This document shows positions 29,603-37,473 of a stretch of 64,000 nucleotides of DNA, in pieces (position 1 is the first letter of the stretch; every line of letters begins with the position of its first letter). Below the pieces are notes generated by a model. It saw only the letters and a list, made by a program, of their open reading frames with translations. It had not been told where the DNA came from and made no database searches. Made by a program: the position numbers and the translations under genes. The stretch comes from Beduini massiliensis (GTDB lineage Bacteria; Bacillota_I; Bacilli_A; Erysipelotrichales; Coprobacillaceae): NCBI RefSeq assembly GCF_000829905.1, contig NZ_CDPP01000003.1, positions 1 to 64,000 on the forward strand. The letters run 5' to 3'.

Positions 29603-30826
29603 GTCTGAATATTCAAGTGTCAATAACACTGCACGACTTGTTTGTTCATCTTTTTTACGGTCATATGCCGGTATTACCGTATACTCCACAACATCATATT
29701 TTTGTACTTCTTCATCATATATATAATCTGCTTGTCTAAAGAAAATCGTATCATCTTGAGGTGTCTTGATGTTTCCGAATTGTTTTTCTTTATTGTAGTA
29801 AATGACTTTACCTTGAACACGTTCCACAAGCTTATCTAAATGAGCTGTCAATTCTTCCATCATACGATCATAAATGATTCCGCTGTCTTCATTGGCATAA
29901 GGATCATTTTCAATTTCTGAGATTTTTCCTGCTTCTTTTTCCATCTTCTTTAAGAATAAAGAAACAAGATCAGCTAAAGCAGTATATTCCGCTTTCTGAC
30001 ATGCCTTTAATAGATTTTCAAATAAACCGATTTTGCTTACATCATAGCCGCTTTGATAGAGGTCATAAAGCAAGAATGTGTTAGCTTTCTTATCATCATT
30101 TAATGAAGAATACGTTGTGTAAAGCACTTCATAGAAATTAATATCTCTGATTTGTCCCTGCAATGCCAAGAAATCACGCTGACCTTCTTCATAGTTGCCT
30201 AAAGCGACTTGACTGCATGCACGATAATACTTGATCCATTGTAAATTACGATAATGGAAATTGTGGATCATTGCTAATGCATTATTTGCATAAGTGATAC
30301 AATCCTTGTAGTTTTTCATATCATAATGGACTTTAACCATTTGGCGATACCATCTTTCTAATGGCGATTCCCCTTCCTGATTTCTTTCTTTAATCAGCAA
30401 TGGCTGATCCGATAATAACTTTGGATCTAACAATTTTAATGTTTCAAGATACTTGTCATAGTTGATCGGATTTTGTGAAGTAATGTACTTAATCATACGA
30501 TTGACAGTGACTTCATACGGAGAGTACTTCTCTTGTTTGCACATTCCCAAAATATCATTGGCAAAACTGAAGAATAGAAATTCATTTTCAGAAATTTTAT
30601 TTACCGGGATATTGATATGTTTATTGTATAAGGCATATCCATATTGGTTGATATATCCTTTTAAGTTTGGGCACATTGAACGGAAAGTACTGCCAACTTC
30701 AATCGCTTCATCAAGCAACCCCTCGTTTTTTAATGAGCGTACATAATCTGTCGCTTCATAATCGTTGAAAGATGTCACATCATCCTCAAATTTTTTTGCA
30801 TAACCACTTAAATCTACTTTTGTCAT
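29600..30826 (-). CDS. Helical-repeat protein with C-terminal cold-shock-like domain
   Basis: This 408-residue protein is mostly alpha-helical repeats of TPR/SEL character (for example MVKVHYDMKNYKDCITYANNAL-type units, residues about 15-300). A coiled acidic stretch follows (about 300-345). The last 65 residues read GKVIYYNKEKQFGNIK, then DDTIFFRQADYI and YDVVEYTVIP, which fits a cold-shock OB fold with RNP-1-like FGNI. It could be an RNA-binding scaffold. ATG 30826 follows aggagg; a longer frame to 30889 has no ribosome site. No family name is secure. Confidence 0.7.
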   Translation of the reverse strand: MTKVDLSGYAKKFEDDVTSFNDYEATDYVRSLKNEGLLDEAIEVGSTFRSMCPNLKGYINQYGYALYNKHINIPVNKISENEFLFFSFANDILGMCKQEKYSPYEVTVNRMIKYITSQNPINYDKYLETLKLLDPKLLSDQPLLIKERNQEGESPLERWYRQMVKVHYDMKNYKDCITYANNALAMIHNFHYRNLQWIKYYRACSQVALGNYEEGQRDFLALQGQIRDINFYEVLYTTYSSLNDDKKANTFLLYDLYQSGYDVSKIGLFENLLKACQKAEYTALADLVSLFLKKMEKEAGKISEIENDPYANEDSGIIYDRMMEELTAHLDKLVERVQGKVIYYNKEKQFGNIKTPQDDTIFFRQADYIYDEEVQKYDVVEYTVIPAYDRKKDEQTSRAVLLTLEYSD

Positions 30827-31065
30827 AACTTTGCCCTCCTGTACAACATTATAACACTGTTTCTTATAAAAATAAATTTTTAAAGTCATTTTATAACAGG
30901 AATTATTTACTAATATAGAAAGAAAGTTAAGGATTGAATCGTTTTTTGAAGAATTCTTGGGAATTTACTTTTGGAAAGATATGAATGAAATCGGAAAAAG
31001 AGTGAATACTGAAAGTGTAGTAAATAAGAGAAAAATTATGAATAGTGAATTAGGAGGATGATTTT

Positions 31066-31590
31066 ATGGGTATGAATGAAGATTTATTTGAAATCAGTAA
31101 ATCCCTATCTCATATTAAAGAAACAGGTATGTATGATGTTGAAAAATATTGTTGTTCACTGCTGCATTTAACCAATCAATTAGAGTATTTTTACTGTAAT
31201 CTTGTCCCTAAAGGTTCGGGTGAAAGCGCCAGCACTTACTATCGTCTGCATGATCGCCCTAAGGAACATCAAATGGCATACTTCAATATTGGACGTGGAT
31301 TCCCAAAAGAACTGATGGATGGTCATTGGTGCTATGTACTAAAAGATTTGGGATATAAAGCATTAGTTATTCCGAGTACATCTATAAAAAAAGATTCTAA
31401 ACCGTGCCATCCTCAGTTTGAGATGGATATAGAAATTGAATATTATGGGAAAAGATTAAAAAGCAGAATACAACTTAGTGATATACGTTCTATTGATATG
31501 CAGCGATTAGATTTAAGAAAACCGTTTTGTCCTGTTTTTACCGATCGGGAAGTGATAAAAGAATTTGTGGAAAATAATTTACTGAAATAA
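31066..31590 (+). CDS. Uncharacterised protein (174 aa)
   Basis: I do not recognise this protein. It has no signal peptide or membrane segment. Notable parts are an N-terminal helical region with CC, a GRGFPKELMDGHWCYVLKDLG segment, SGESASTYYRLHDRP and a C-terminal domain ending in a helix. The start follows aggagg by eight bases and the gene ends in a good terminator, so it is surely expressed. It is alone on its transcript, divergent from the cold-shock/TPR gene. Confidence 0.7.
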   Translation: MGMNEDLFEISKSLSHIKETGMYDVEKYCCSLLHLTNQLEYFYCNLVPKGSGESASTYYRLHDRPKEHQMAYFNIGRGFPKELMDGHWCYVLKDLGYKALVIPSTSIKKDSKPCHPQFEMDIEIEYYGKRLKSRIQLSDIRSIDMQRLDLRKPFCPVFTDREVIKEFVENNLLK

Positions 31591-31614
31591 AAAAAGAGCC
31601 AAGGCTCTTTTTAT
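31591..31614. terminator. Bidirectional terminator before ackA end
   Basis: The 10-bp stem aaaaagagcc/ggctcttttt has a two-base centre. Confidence 0.85.
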
Positions 31615-32807
31615 TATAAGTTTAATAAACGTTTCGTATCTCTAGCGATGACTAATTCTTCATCTGTAGGAATAACAAATACTTTAATCTTTGATTCAGG
31701 TGTACTGATCAATGCTTCTTCTCCGATGGCTTCATGGTTGATGTCTTCATTGATTTGAATACCTAAAGCTTCTTTGATTGCTTCTAAGATATCATGACGA
31801 CCACTGAATGAGTTTTCACCGATTCCGGCTGTAAAAGCAATAGCATCACATCCGCCCATTTGAACGAAGTAACGTCCGATATAATCAGCGACACGTCTTA
31901 CGAAAATCTGTCTTGCCAATTTAGCTCTTTCATTACCTTCCTGCATTGCCTTTTCAACATCTCTAAAGTCACTTGACACTCCGGAAACCCCTAATAGACC
32001 AGATTGTTTATTCAAAATATCAATCATTTCTTCTACAGAAATATTTGTTTGTTCACAAATATAAGAGATAATAGAAGGATCAACGTCACCAGAACGTGTT
32101 CCCATCATAATTCCCGCTAATGGGGTTAATCCCATTGAAGTATTGATTGACTTTCCATCTTTAACCGCACTTAAACTTCCGCCTGCACCTAAATGACAAA
32201 CAATGATTTTTGAATGTTCTGGATTTCCTAATTTTTCAATTACTTTTTGTGATACATAGAAGTGGCTAGTCCCATGTGCCCCGTATTTTCTTACTTTGTT
32301 TTCAGTGTAATATTTATATGGAATTGGATAGATATATGAACTTGGCTCCATCGTTTGGTGGAACGCTGTATCAAATACCGCAACTGCTCCAGCAGTTGGA
32401 ATGGCTTCTTTAAATGCATAATAACCAGTTAAATGTGCTGGGTTATGTAAAGGTGCCAACGCTCTGATCGCATCGATCTTATCAGCTGTATCTTGATCAA
32501 AGATAGCAGAAGAACTGAAGTATTCTCCACCATGAACGACACGGTGACCTACCCCTTTGATTTCGTCTAATGAATTTACAATTTTTTTATCAATCAAAGC
32601 TTCCAATAACAACTGTACGGCTACTTTATGATCTTTGATTGGTAAGGTTTTTACGTCTTTTTCACCGTTATATTTGATTGTGAAGATCGCATCGTCAAAT
32701 CCGATTCTTTCGATAACCCCAGAAGTGATCGGAGTTTCGTCATCCATTTCAAATAAACGGAATTTTAATGATGAACTTCCTGCATTAACAGAAATAATTT
32801 TTGCCAT
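31614..32807 (-). CDS. ackA: Acetate kinase
   Basis: This 397-residue enzyme forms ATP and acetate from acetyl phosphate, the last step of mixed-acid fermentation. It has the ASKHA fold: NAGSSSLKFRLF at residues 5-16, GHRVVHGGE near 86, FDTAFHQTM near 145, KYGAHGTSH near 173 and HLGAGGS near 205. The length is typical. The start follows a run of aaaggggtg. Phosphotransacetylase is not in the window. No catabolite-responsive site was noticed upstream. Confidence 0.96.
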   Translation of the reverse strand: MAKIISVNAGSSSLKFRLFEMDDETPITSGVIERIGFDDAIFTIKYNGEKDVKTLPIKDHKVAVQLLLEALIDKKIVNSLDEIKGVGHRVVHGGEYFSSSAIFDQDTADKIDAIRALAPLHNPAHLTGYYAFKEAIPTAGAVAVFDTAFHQTMEPSSYIYPIPYKYYTENKVRKYGAHGTSHFYVSQKVIEKLGNPEHSKIIVCHLGAGGSLSAVKDGKSINTSMGLTPLAGIMMGTRSGDVDPSIISYICEQTNISVEEMIDILNKQSGLLGVSGVSSDFRDVEKAMQEGNERAKLARQIFVRRVADYIGRYFVQMGGCDAIAFTAGIGENSFSGRHDILEAIKEALGIQINEDINHEAIGEEALISTPESKIKVFVIPTDEELVIARDTKRLLNL

Positions 32808-32966
32808 AAATACACCCCTTTTTTTAAAATCAATTCTATTATATGCCTATTTATAAGAAAAGACCATACTAAAATGTGTTAATTATTTAACAAGCCGCCT
32901 ATAAAAAAGCAATCTATTAAGTTTTTATTTTTTCTATCATTTTTATTAAACGTATAGGAAATATGG

Positions 32967-33146
32967 ATGAAGGGAGAGCGTTTTAATCTTGTTTGTTTTA
33001 GAATGAGCGGCGGGCGATTCCATAAAGATTTAGGCAGCAATATGAAAATACATGAATATCTTGACAGCATTGGCAGATTGAAGTTAGAGTATAGAAAAGG
33101 CTGTTCATTTTTGGCGGATGAGGGGCAGTGGAAGAGTGTAATATAA
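32967..33146 (+). CDS. Possible small protein (59 aa)
   Basis: This is an open frame with an atagga ribosome-like site seven bases before ATG 32967. The peptide has a balanced, soluble composition (SGGRFHKDLGSN, KIHEYLDSIGRLKLEY, CSFLADEGQWKS), unlike translated non-coding DNA. It ends 17 bases before the TTG start of the YcxB-like gene and could form an operon with it. No family was recognised. Confidence 0.4.
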   Translation: MKGERFNLVCFRMSGGRFHKDLGSNMKIHEYLDSIGRLKLEYRKGCSFLADEGQWKSVI

Positions 33147-33163
33147 TGAATGGAGGTATTTTT

Positions 33164-33670
33164 TTGGAAACAGTAGAATTAAAATTTCAATATACTCAAA
33201 AAGAATATGTACAAGCGGAAAGGCAATATTTGATCGCTGATAAAATCTTACATAAATATGATCTTGCTTTAGCAGCTTTATTTTTGGTGTTTTCGATCGT
33301 ATACATGTTGGTTTCTTCGTTTAGCCTGTTTAGTATTATCCTATTTGGGACAGTCATTATTGTAACGGCAATGGGATGCTATGTATATTTTTTATTGCCT
33401 ATCCTTAGATTCAAACAAACGAAGAAATATCATGAAGAATATACGCTGACATTCTCAAAAGATTCTCTTTATTTTAAAACCCCAAGCATTGCATCGGAAA
33501 TGAAGTGGAACATTTATTCTGTGCTAAAGGAGAACGATGATTTTTATTACTTAATTCAAAGACCACGAATATATACGTTAATTCCCAAAAGAGTCTTTAA
33601 AAGCCAAAATGAAAGACAAACTTTTGAGGAAATTGTACAGTTCAACTTAAACACCATTGAACATATTTAA
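33164..33670 (+). CDS. YcxB-like membrane-anchored protein
   Basis: This 168-residue protein has two adjacent membrane helices (about residues 37-85). A C-terminal beta-rich domain has the YcxB-family pattern: YTLTFSKDSLYFKTPS, MKWNIYSVLKENDDFYYL and TLIPKRVFKSQNERQTF. The function of the family is unknown. TTG 33164 is the likely start, since ggagg lies eight bases upstream. An ATG at 33146 would place that ribosome site inside the gene. Confidence 0.78.
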   Translation: METVELKFQYTQKEYVQAERQYLIADKILHKYDLALAALFLVFSIVYMLVSSFSLFSIILFGTVIIVTAMGCYVYFLLPILRFKQTKKYHEEYTLTFSKDSLYFKTPSIASEMKWNIYSVLKENDDFYYLIQRPRIYTLIPKRVFKSQNERQTFEEIVQFNLNTIEHI

Positions 33671-33952
33671 TGTGCATTATGATCATTTCTCTTGAATTAC
33701 AGTGTTTCTAGTCTGCATCGAATTCAGCTTTATTTTATCAATAATCAAAGAACGTTCCTTCTTAGTAAGGGGACAGGCATGACAGTATACCTGTTGTGCT
33801 TTTTTTAGTTTTGGAATTTGTGATATCCTATTGGTGTTTATATGATGCAATGGCAAACTTAACGATGAATACTTACCTATTCAGATAAGTTGATTTCTCT
33901 TTATCATTTGAATAAAAAAACTTGCTATTTTGGTTCATTGGCTCTATCATAA
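33671..33952. other. Intergenic region with possible gene remnant
   Basis: No confident gene lies here. On the minus strand a frame without a start is open from about 33870 to the stop at 33683; it contains VYCHACPLTKKERSLIIDK and could be a decayed fragment. On the plus strand, hairpin acagg/cctgt (33770-33792) followed by tgtgc and T7 may terminate the YcxB-like transcript. Confidence 0.35.
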
Positions 33953-33953
33953 T

Positions 33954-34035
33954 ACGTGCCAGGGGTGCATCTGCTGAGAGAACTATGTTCAACCCTTAGA
34001 ATCTGATACTGGATAATACCAGCGTAGAGAGAGCT
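33954..34035 (+). promoter_or_regulatory. TPP riboswitch (THI element)
   Basis: The conserved core aggggtgc (33961-33968), gctgagagaa (33973-33982), acccttagaatctgat and the 3' ggataataccagcgtagaga are all present. This aptamer binds thiamine pyrophosphate. It precedes the thiamine transporter gene and feeds into a terminator, so TPP should switch expression off. Confidence 0.95.
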
Positions 34036-34050
34036 AAATAGGATCTATTG

Positions 34051-34077
34051 GCTTTCCCATGGTGGAAAGCTTTTTTA
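34051..34077 (+). terminator. Riboswitch-controlled terminator before thiT
   Basis: The stem gctttcc/ggaaagc with a six-base loop is followed by six T residues. It forms the TPP-dependent platform. Confidence 0.82.
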
Positions 34078-34114
34078 TTTGGCGATGGCATTATTTAAAG
34101 ATAGGAGAGAAAGT

Positions 34115-34654
34115 ATGAAAAACAAAAAAGTATTATGGATGAGCTATATTGCAATGTTCATCGCCTTAGAAGTCGCTATGGAATTTGTCAATCGCGCAAT
34201 ACCGGGAATGCCTTTTGGCGGAAATGTTTCATTTTCGTTGATCGCAATCTTTTTAGCGTCGTACCTTTTAGGGGTTAAAGGCGGCATCATTGTCGGTATC
34301 GGGTCTTCGGTTGTTTTATTCGCAGTCGGTATCGCCACTTTTTGGGGATGGTGGTCTGTTGCTTTAGATTATGTTATTCCTTTTGGCGTATGCGGATTAG
34401 CCGCCATCATTAAAAATGTACGTTTAAAAAATGGCTGGGAGCTGCCAATCGGAATTGGTTTTGCAATGGTACTGAAATTTTTATCCCATTATTTTTCCGG
34501 AGTATTCCTTTTTTATCAAAATACTCCAGCCGGTATGAGTAAATATTGGTATTCTTTTATCTATAATTTACCTTATAATCTGGCAACTTTAGCGGTTTGT
34601 TTCGTTTTAGTGATGATTTTATTACCAAAATTAAAGAAGGTTGTCAAGCTGTAG
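34115..34654 (+). CDS. thiT: Thiamine ECF-transporter S component ThiT
   Basis: This 179-residue membrane protein has six helices and the ThiT hallmarks: WMSYIAMFIALEVAMEF near the N-terminus, GGNVSFSLIAIFLASYLLG near 40, WGWWSVALDYVIPFG near 83 and HYFSGVFLFYQNTPAGMSKYWY near 120, which line the thiamine site. It needs the shared EcfA/A'/T module, which is not in the window. ATG 34115 has aggagag upstream. The TPP riboswitch confirms the assignment. Confidence 0.93.
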   Translation: MKNKKVLWMSYIAMFIALEVAMEFVNRAIPGMPFGGNVSFSLIAIFLASYLLGVKGGIIVGIGSSVVLFAVGIATFWGWWSVALDYVIPFGVCGLAAIIKNVRLKNGWELPIGIGFAMVLKFLSHYFSGVFLFYQNTPAGMSKYWYSFIYNLPYNLATLAVCFVLVMILLPKLKKVVKL

Positions 34655-34671
34655 TGTTTATACACACCTGC

Positions 34672-34688
34672 CACTATCATTCATAGTG
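34672..34688. repeat. Inverted repeat at start of orphan RNA unit
   Basis: The arms cactat and atagtg flank five bases. The repeat overlaps the -35 region of the following promoter, so it may be an operator. Confidence 0.45.
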
Positions 34689-34696
34689 AGATTTGC

Positions 34697-34843
34697 TATA
34701 ATGAGGGGGTAATGGAAATAAGTAATGAAATTTAGGGGATTTATGCAGTAAACAGTGGGTCAAACGGAGTAAAAATGTGAAATTCAAAATCTGCTTCCCT
34801 AAATGAGTTGAAAAAGCAACTTTATCATAAAGTTGCTTTTTTT
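34697..34843 (+). ncRNA. Candidate small RNA, unclassified
   Basis: An extended -10 TGcTATAAT (34697-34702) is followed about 110 bases later by a strong terminator, with no convincing reading frame between. The RNA can fold into a stem tttaggg (34730-34736)/ccctaaa (34797-34803) with inner gcag/ctgc pairing around a purine-rich loop. It does not match 6S, SRP, tmRNA, RNase P or a riboswitch class that I know. The terminator is directly followed by another non-coding stretch, so this is either a trans-acting RNA or an attenuator for an undetected gene. Confidence 0.5.
34812..34843 (+). terminator. Terminator of candidate small RNA
   Basis: The 13-bp stem aaaagcaacttta/taaagttgctttt has a three-base loop and is followed by T residues. 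Confidence 0.87.
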
Positions 34844-35413
34844 AATACATAAATAAATTTTTTAGACATAATCTGACAAGATATTCAAATAAAAACACAA
34901 ATAAGGAAGAAATGTGTAGACACACTTACCTATTTATCGAAACATAAACTTCTGTTAGAATGATACCGTGGAGGTGAGAGGGACAAAACTAATAATAAAG
35001 TCTTTTTTTAGTAGGGAATCATGGGGATGAAAACTAAAAGAAGCACAAAGGCAGAAAACGGGATAAGAGGAAATAACCTAAGGAATACTAAAAACGTATT
35101 AAATTTATCAAATATCTTTGAATTGTTACGTTGTTTCGACAGTTTTTTCATTTTGCCTTTGTTAAAATAAGCGTGTATTCGAGTTATTACACGAATTTAA
35201 AACAAAAAATGGAAGAAGATATGCAGAAAATAAAGAATATAAAAGAAAAGGAAAGTTCCGACTATCGGCAAATGGTGGAATACACCTTGATGAAACTGTA
35301 TATCCGGGACCATTTTTTTGTTTTTTAAGAACCATCTTCGATAAATAAAATTGAGACTATCTATTTATCTGTAAATTGTGTATAATATTTACGTTATAGA
35401 AAGAAGGCAGGTC
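34844..35413 (+). other. Gene-poor region with a second possible transcript
   Basis: An extended -10 TGtTAGAAT (34956-34961) is followed by ggaggtgagagg without a matching start codon. Hairpins follow: cgtgta/tacacg (35172-35193), ccga-cta-tcgg (35259-35269) and a longer imperfect atggt...accat stem (about 35272-35313) ending in T7. Short frames such as 35221-35328 look non-coding. Inverted arms gtaaat/atttac (35371-35392) flank the TATAAT box of the next gene. Confidence 0.4.
35021..35170 (+). CDS. Possible small peptide (49 aa), weak
   Basis: This frame starts at ATG 35021 (or 35027) after tagggaa, has a basic N-terminus (MKTKRSTKAENG from 35027) and ends in a hydrophobic stretch (FFILPLLK). 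It lies in the gene-poor region within the second possible transcript. Composition is compatible with a small exported or membrane peptide, but chance is equally likely. Confidence 0.2.
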   Translation: MGMKTKRSTKAENGIRGNNLRNTKNVLNLSNIFELLRCFDSFFILPLLK

Positions 35414-35953
35414 ATGAATAAACCTAAATTAGGGGATGAAGTGCTTATCCACAGTTATAAACATGATGGAAAGATTCATCGCAGTTGGTCTAAAGGTTTA
35501 GTTCTTGATGCAAATGAGGATCATACGATTGTCATCAATGTCAAAACATTGGTGACAGAAGCGGATGGTAGAGTCTGGTGTACGAGGGAACCAGCAATCT
35601 GTTATTTTCCTAACCATGAATGGTATAATGTAATTTGTATGATAAGGAATAATGGAGTATATTTCTATTGTAATTTAGCCAGTCCCAGTCTTTGGGATGG
35701 AGAAGCAATAAAATATATTGACTATGATCTGGATCTAAAAGTTTTTCCTGATTGTAAATACAAAGTGCTGGATGAAGAGGAGTACCGTCAACATCAGCGC
35801 AAAATGCATTATCCTGATGAATTAGATATTATTTTGAGGTCACAGTTAGAAGAGCTGATCGAGATGGCAAAAACATCCAGTGGGCCTTTCAAGCATGGAT
35901 TTAGTGAACATTGGTATCATGTGTATCAGGAATTTAAACGGAAGGAAAAGTAG
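35414..35953 (+). CDS. DUF402 nucleoside tri-/diphosphate phosphatase (Ntdp-like)
   Basis: This 179-residue protein matches the Ntdp/YgaC family. It has EVLIHSYKHDGKIHRSW at the N-terminus, PAICYFPNHEWYNVICMIR near 65, then FYCNLASPSLWDGEAIKYIDYDLDLKV with the metal-binding Asp/Glu cluster. The family hydrolyses NTPs and NDPs in the cytosol. ATG 35414 has aagaaggcagg upstream. The length is that of Staphylococcus Ntdp. A terminator overlaps its stop codon. Confidence 0.87.
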   Translation: MNKPKLGDEVLIHSYKHDGKIHRSWSKGLVLDANEDHTIVINVKTLVTEADGRVWCTREPAICYFPNHEWYNVICMIRNNGVYFYCNLASPSLWDGEAIKYIDYDLDLKVFPDCKYKVLDEEEYRQHQRKMHYPDELDIILRSQLEELIEMAKTSSGPFKHGFSEHWYHVYQEFKRKEK

Positions 35954-35969
35954 TGGTATTCTACTTTTT
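35947..35969 (+). terminator. Terminator after Ntdp-like gene
   Basis: The stem aaagtag/ctacttt with a seven-base loop is followed by T residues and encloses the stop codon. Confidence 0.8.
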
Positions 35970-36008
35970 TTCTTTTATAAAACTTGTTAAAATGAGGTGG
36001 GTGATAAT

Positions 36009-36461
36009 ATGTATAAAGTAACTCTCAATAGTGTAGAAGAGACAAATAGTATCGCATTAAAATTAGGACAGGCAATCAACGGACATGCTGTCATCTTATT
36101 AACAGGAGATCTCGGTGCCGGCAAAACCACCTTTACAAAGGGACTTGCGAAAGGCTTAGGAGTAAAAGAGATTGTCAATTCTCCTACTTTTACGATATTA
36201 AAAGAGTATCACAGCGGACGTCTTCCGTTGTATCATTTTGATGCTTATCGCTTGGAAGATGGCTATGAAGATTTGGGATTTGGAGAATATATTGACAGTG
36301 ATGCCCTTAGTGTCATTGAATGGCCAATATATATGCAGGAAGATATTCCAGAAGAATATTTGGAGATCAACCTTCAATATATAGACGAACAAACACGAAC
36401 TATTGAATTTATCCCACATGGATTGGCTTATGAAACATTATGTAAGGAGGTGCTCGCATGA
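36009..36461 (+). CDS. tsaE: tRNA t6A synthesis ATPase TsaE
   Basis: This 150-residue P-loop ATPase has Walker A GDLGAGKTTFTKGLAKGLG near residue 35, then NSPTFTILKEY and FDAYRL. It works with TsaB and TsaD to add threonylcarbamoyl to A37 of ANN-decoding tRNAs. ATG 36009 is eight bases after gaggtgg. It heads the tsaE-tsaB-rimI-tsaD-rex operon in the order of Bacillus ydiBCDE-rex, overlapping tsaB by four bases. Confidence 0.94.
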   Translation: MYKVTLNSVEETNSIALKLGQAINGHAVILLTGDLGAGKTTFTKGLAKGLGVKEIVNSPTFTILKEYHSGRLPLYHFDAYRLEDGYEDLGFGEYIDSDALSVIEWPIYMQEDIPEEYLEINLQYIDEQTRTIEFIPHGLAYETLCKEVLA

Positions 36462-37039
36462 GAACGATCGTGATGGATACATCGAATCATTATTTAGCGA
36501 TTGCATTATATGAAGATGGCATGCTGAGAGCCTGTCGTCAGTTGGAAGCATTGAAACAGCAGTCTGAACTTGCGATTCCGGTATTAAAGGATTTGATGGA
36601 CGGACAGCATTGGCAAATGAAAGATATCGGTGAAATGGTTGTTTCTTTAGGCCCGGGCTCTTATACCGGAGTTCGTATTGCAATGACTATAGCGAAAACA
36701 TTAAGTGCAGTCATGCCAATTCGTTTAAAGGCAATCTCTTCTTTAGCGATGCTTGCGGGTGATCAAAAGGCAATCTCAATCATTGATGCCAGAGGAAATA
36801 AATTCTATGTAGGCATGTATGAAAACGGAGAACCGTTAATGGAAGATACTTTAATGGAAGCAGAAGTTTTTGAAACATTTAAAAATGAACATCCTGATTT
36901 TCCTATAGTAGCTTTAGTCGATGAGATTCCTTTATGTGACAATCTCTATTTATTAAGCAGAAAAGCACCTTATATTGAAGATTGTGACTGTTTAGTTCCA
37001 ACTTATATCAAAGGGGTGGAGGCAAAGAAACAATGTTGA
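36458..37039 (+). CDS. tsaB: tRNA t6A synthesis protein TsaB
   Basis: This 193-residue ASKHA-fold protein is the non-catalytic partner of TsaD. It has MDTSNHYLAIALYEDG at the N-terminus, VSLGPGSYTGVRIAMTIAKTL near 66 and SIIDARGNKFYVGMYENG near 110. It is somewhat short (Bacillus TsaB about 229 residues), mainly at the C-terminus. An aggaggtg site lies in the end of tsaE; the frames overlap by four bases. Confidence 0.93.
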   Translation: MRTIVMDTSNHYLAIALYEDGMLRACRQLEALKQQSELAIPVLKDLMDGQHWQMKDIGEMVVSLGPGSYTGVRIAMTIAKTLSAVMPIRLKAISSLAMLAGDQKAISIIDARGNKFYVGMYENGEPLMEDTLMEAEVFETFKNEHPDFPIVALVDEIPLCDNLYLLSRKAPYIEDCDCLVPTYIKGVEAKKQC

Positions 37040-37473
37040 GGAAGATGCAGGCGGAAGATTTACCTTTGATCTTGGCATTAGAAAAAGAACTGTTCAGCAG
37101 TCCTTGGAAAGAAGAAGACTTCTTATTTGAACTTACTCAAAATCCATTCGCTACCTATGTTGTTTTAAGTATAGAGGATGAAATCGTAGGCTATATTGGC
37201 TATTGGATCAAAAATCCTTATGTCGAGATTACCAATGTAGCAGTCGGAAAACGATATCAGCGCTGTGGGTATGCCAAACAGCTCGTTGCATATTGTTTAG
37301 AAGATGGAGTGAAGAATAATGCTCCTATCTTTACCTTAGAAGTTCGTTTCAGCAATATACCGGCTATTTCATTATATGAATCTTTTGGCTTTAAGCAGGT
37401 ATCAGTGAGAAAGAATTATTATACAGATCCTATTGAGGATGCACATTTAATGATGAAAGAGGTGAAACAATAA
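37033..37473 (+). CDS. rimI: Ribosomal protein S18-alanine acetyltransferase RimI
   Basis: This 146-residue GNAT enzyme acetylates the N-terminus of ribosomal protein S18. The acetyl-CoA motif is GKRYQRCGYAKQLVAYCL (RxxGxA type), followed by LEVRFSNIPAISLYESFGFKQV with the NxxAxxLYxxxGF signature, then RKNYYTDPIEDAHLM typical of RimI. It overlaps tsaB by seven bases and tsaD by one. Confidence 0.92.
   Translation: MLRKMQAEDLPLILALEKELFSSPWKEEDFLFELTQNPFATYVVLSIEDEIVGYIGYWIKNPYVEITNVAVGKRYQRCGYAKQLVAYCLEDGVKNNAPIFTLEVRFSNIPAISLYESFGFKQVSVRKNYYTDPIEDAHLMMKEVKQ

Noticed and set aside
32808-32966. Catabolite (cre) or Rex site upstream of ackA
   Set aside because: No sequence close to either consensus was found.
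32879-33070. 63-codon minus-strand frame upstream of ackA
   Set aside because: No ribosome site, unnatural composition, and it opposes a more plausible plus-strand small frame.
34709-34843. 6S RNA, SRP RNA or c-di-GMP riboswitch
   Set aside because: Too short for 6S, lacks the SRP GGAAG tetraloop region and the conserved riboswitch cores.
35131-35328. 65-codon plus-strand frame before the Ntdp-like gene
   Set aside because: It begins in AT-rich non-coding sequence, lacks a ribosome site and covers hairpin structures; composition is Lys/Phe-rich as in chance frames.
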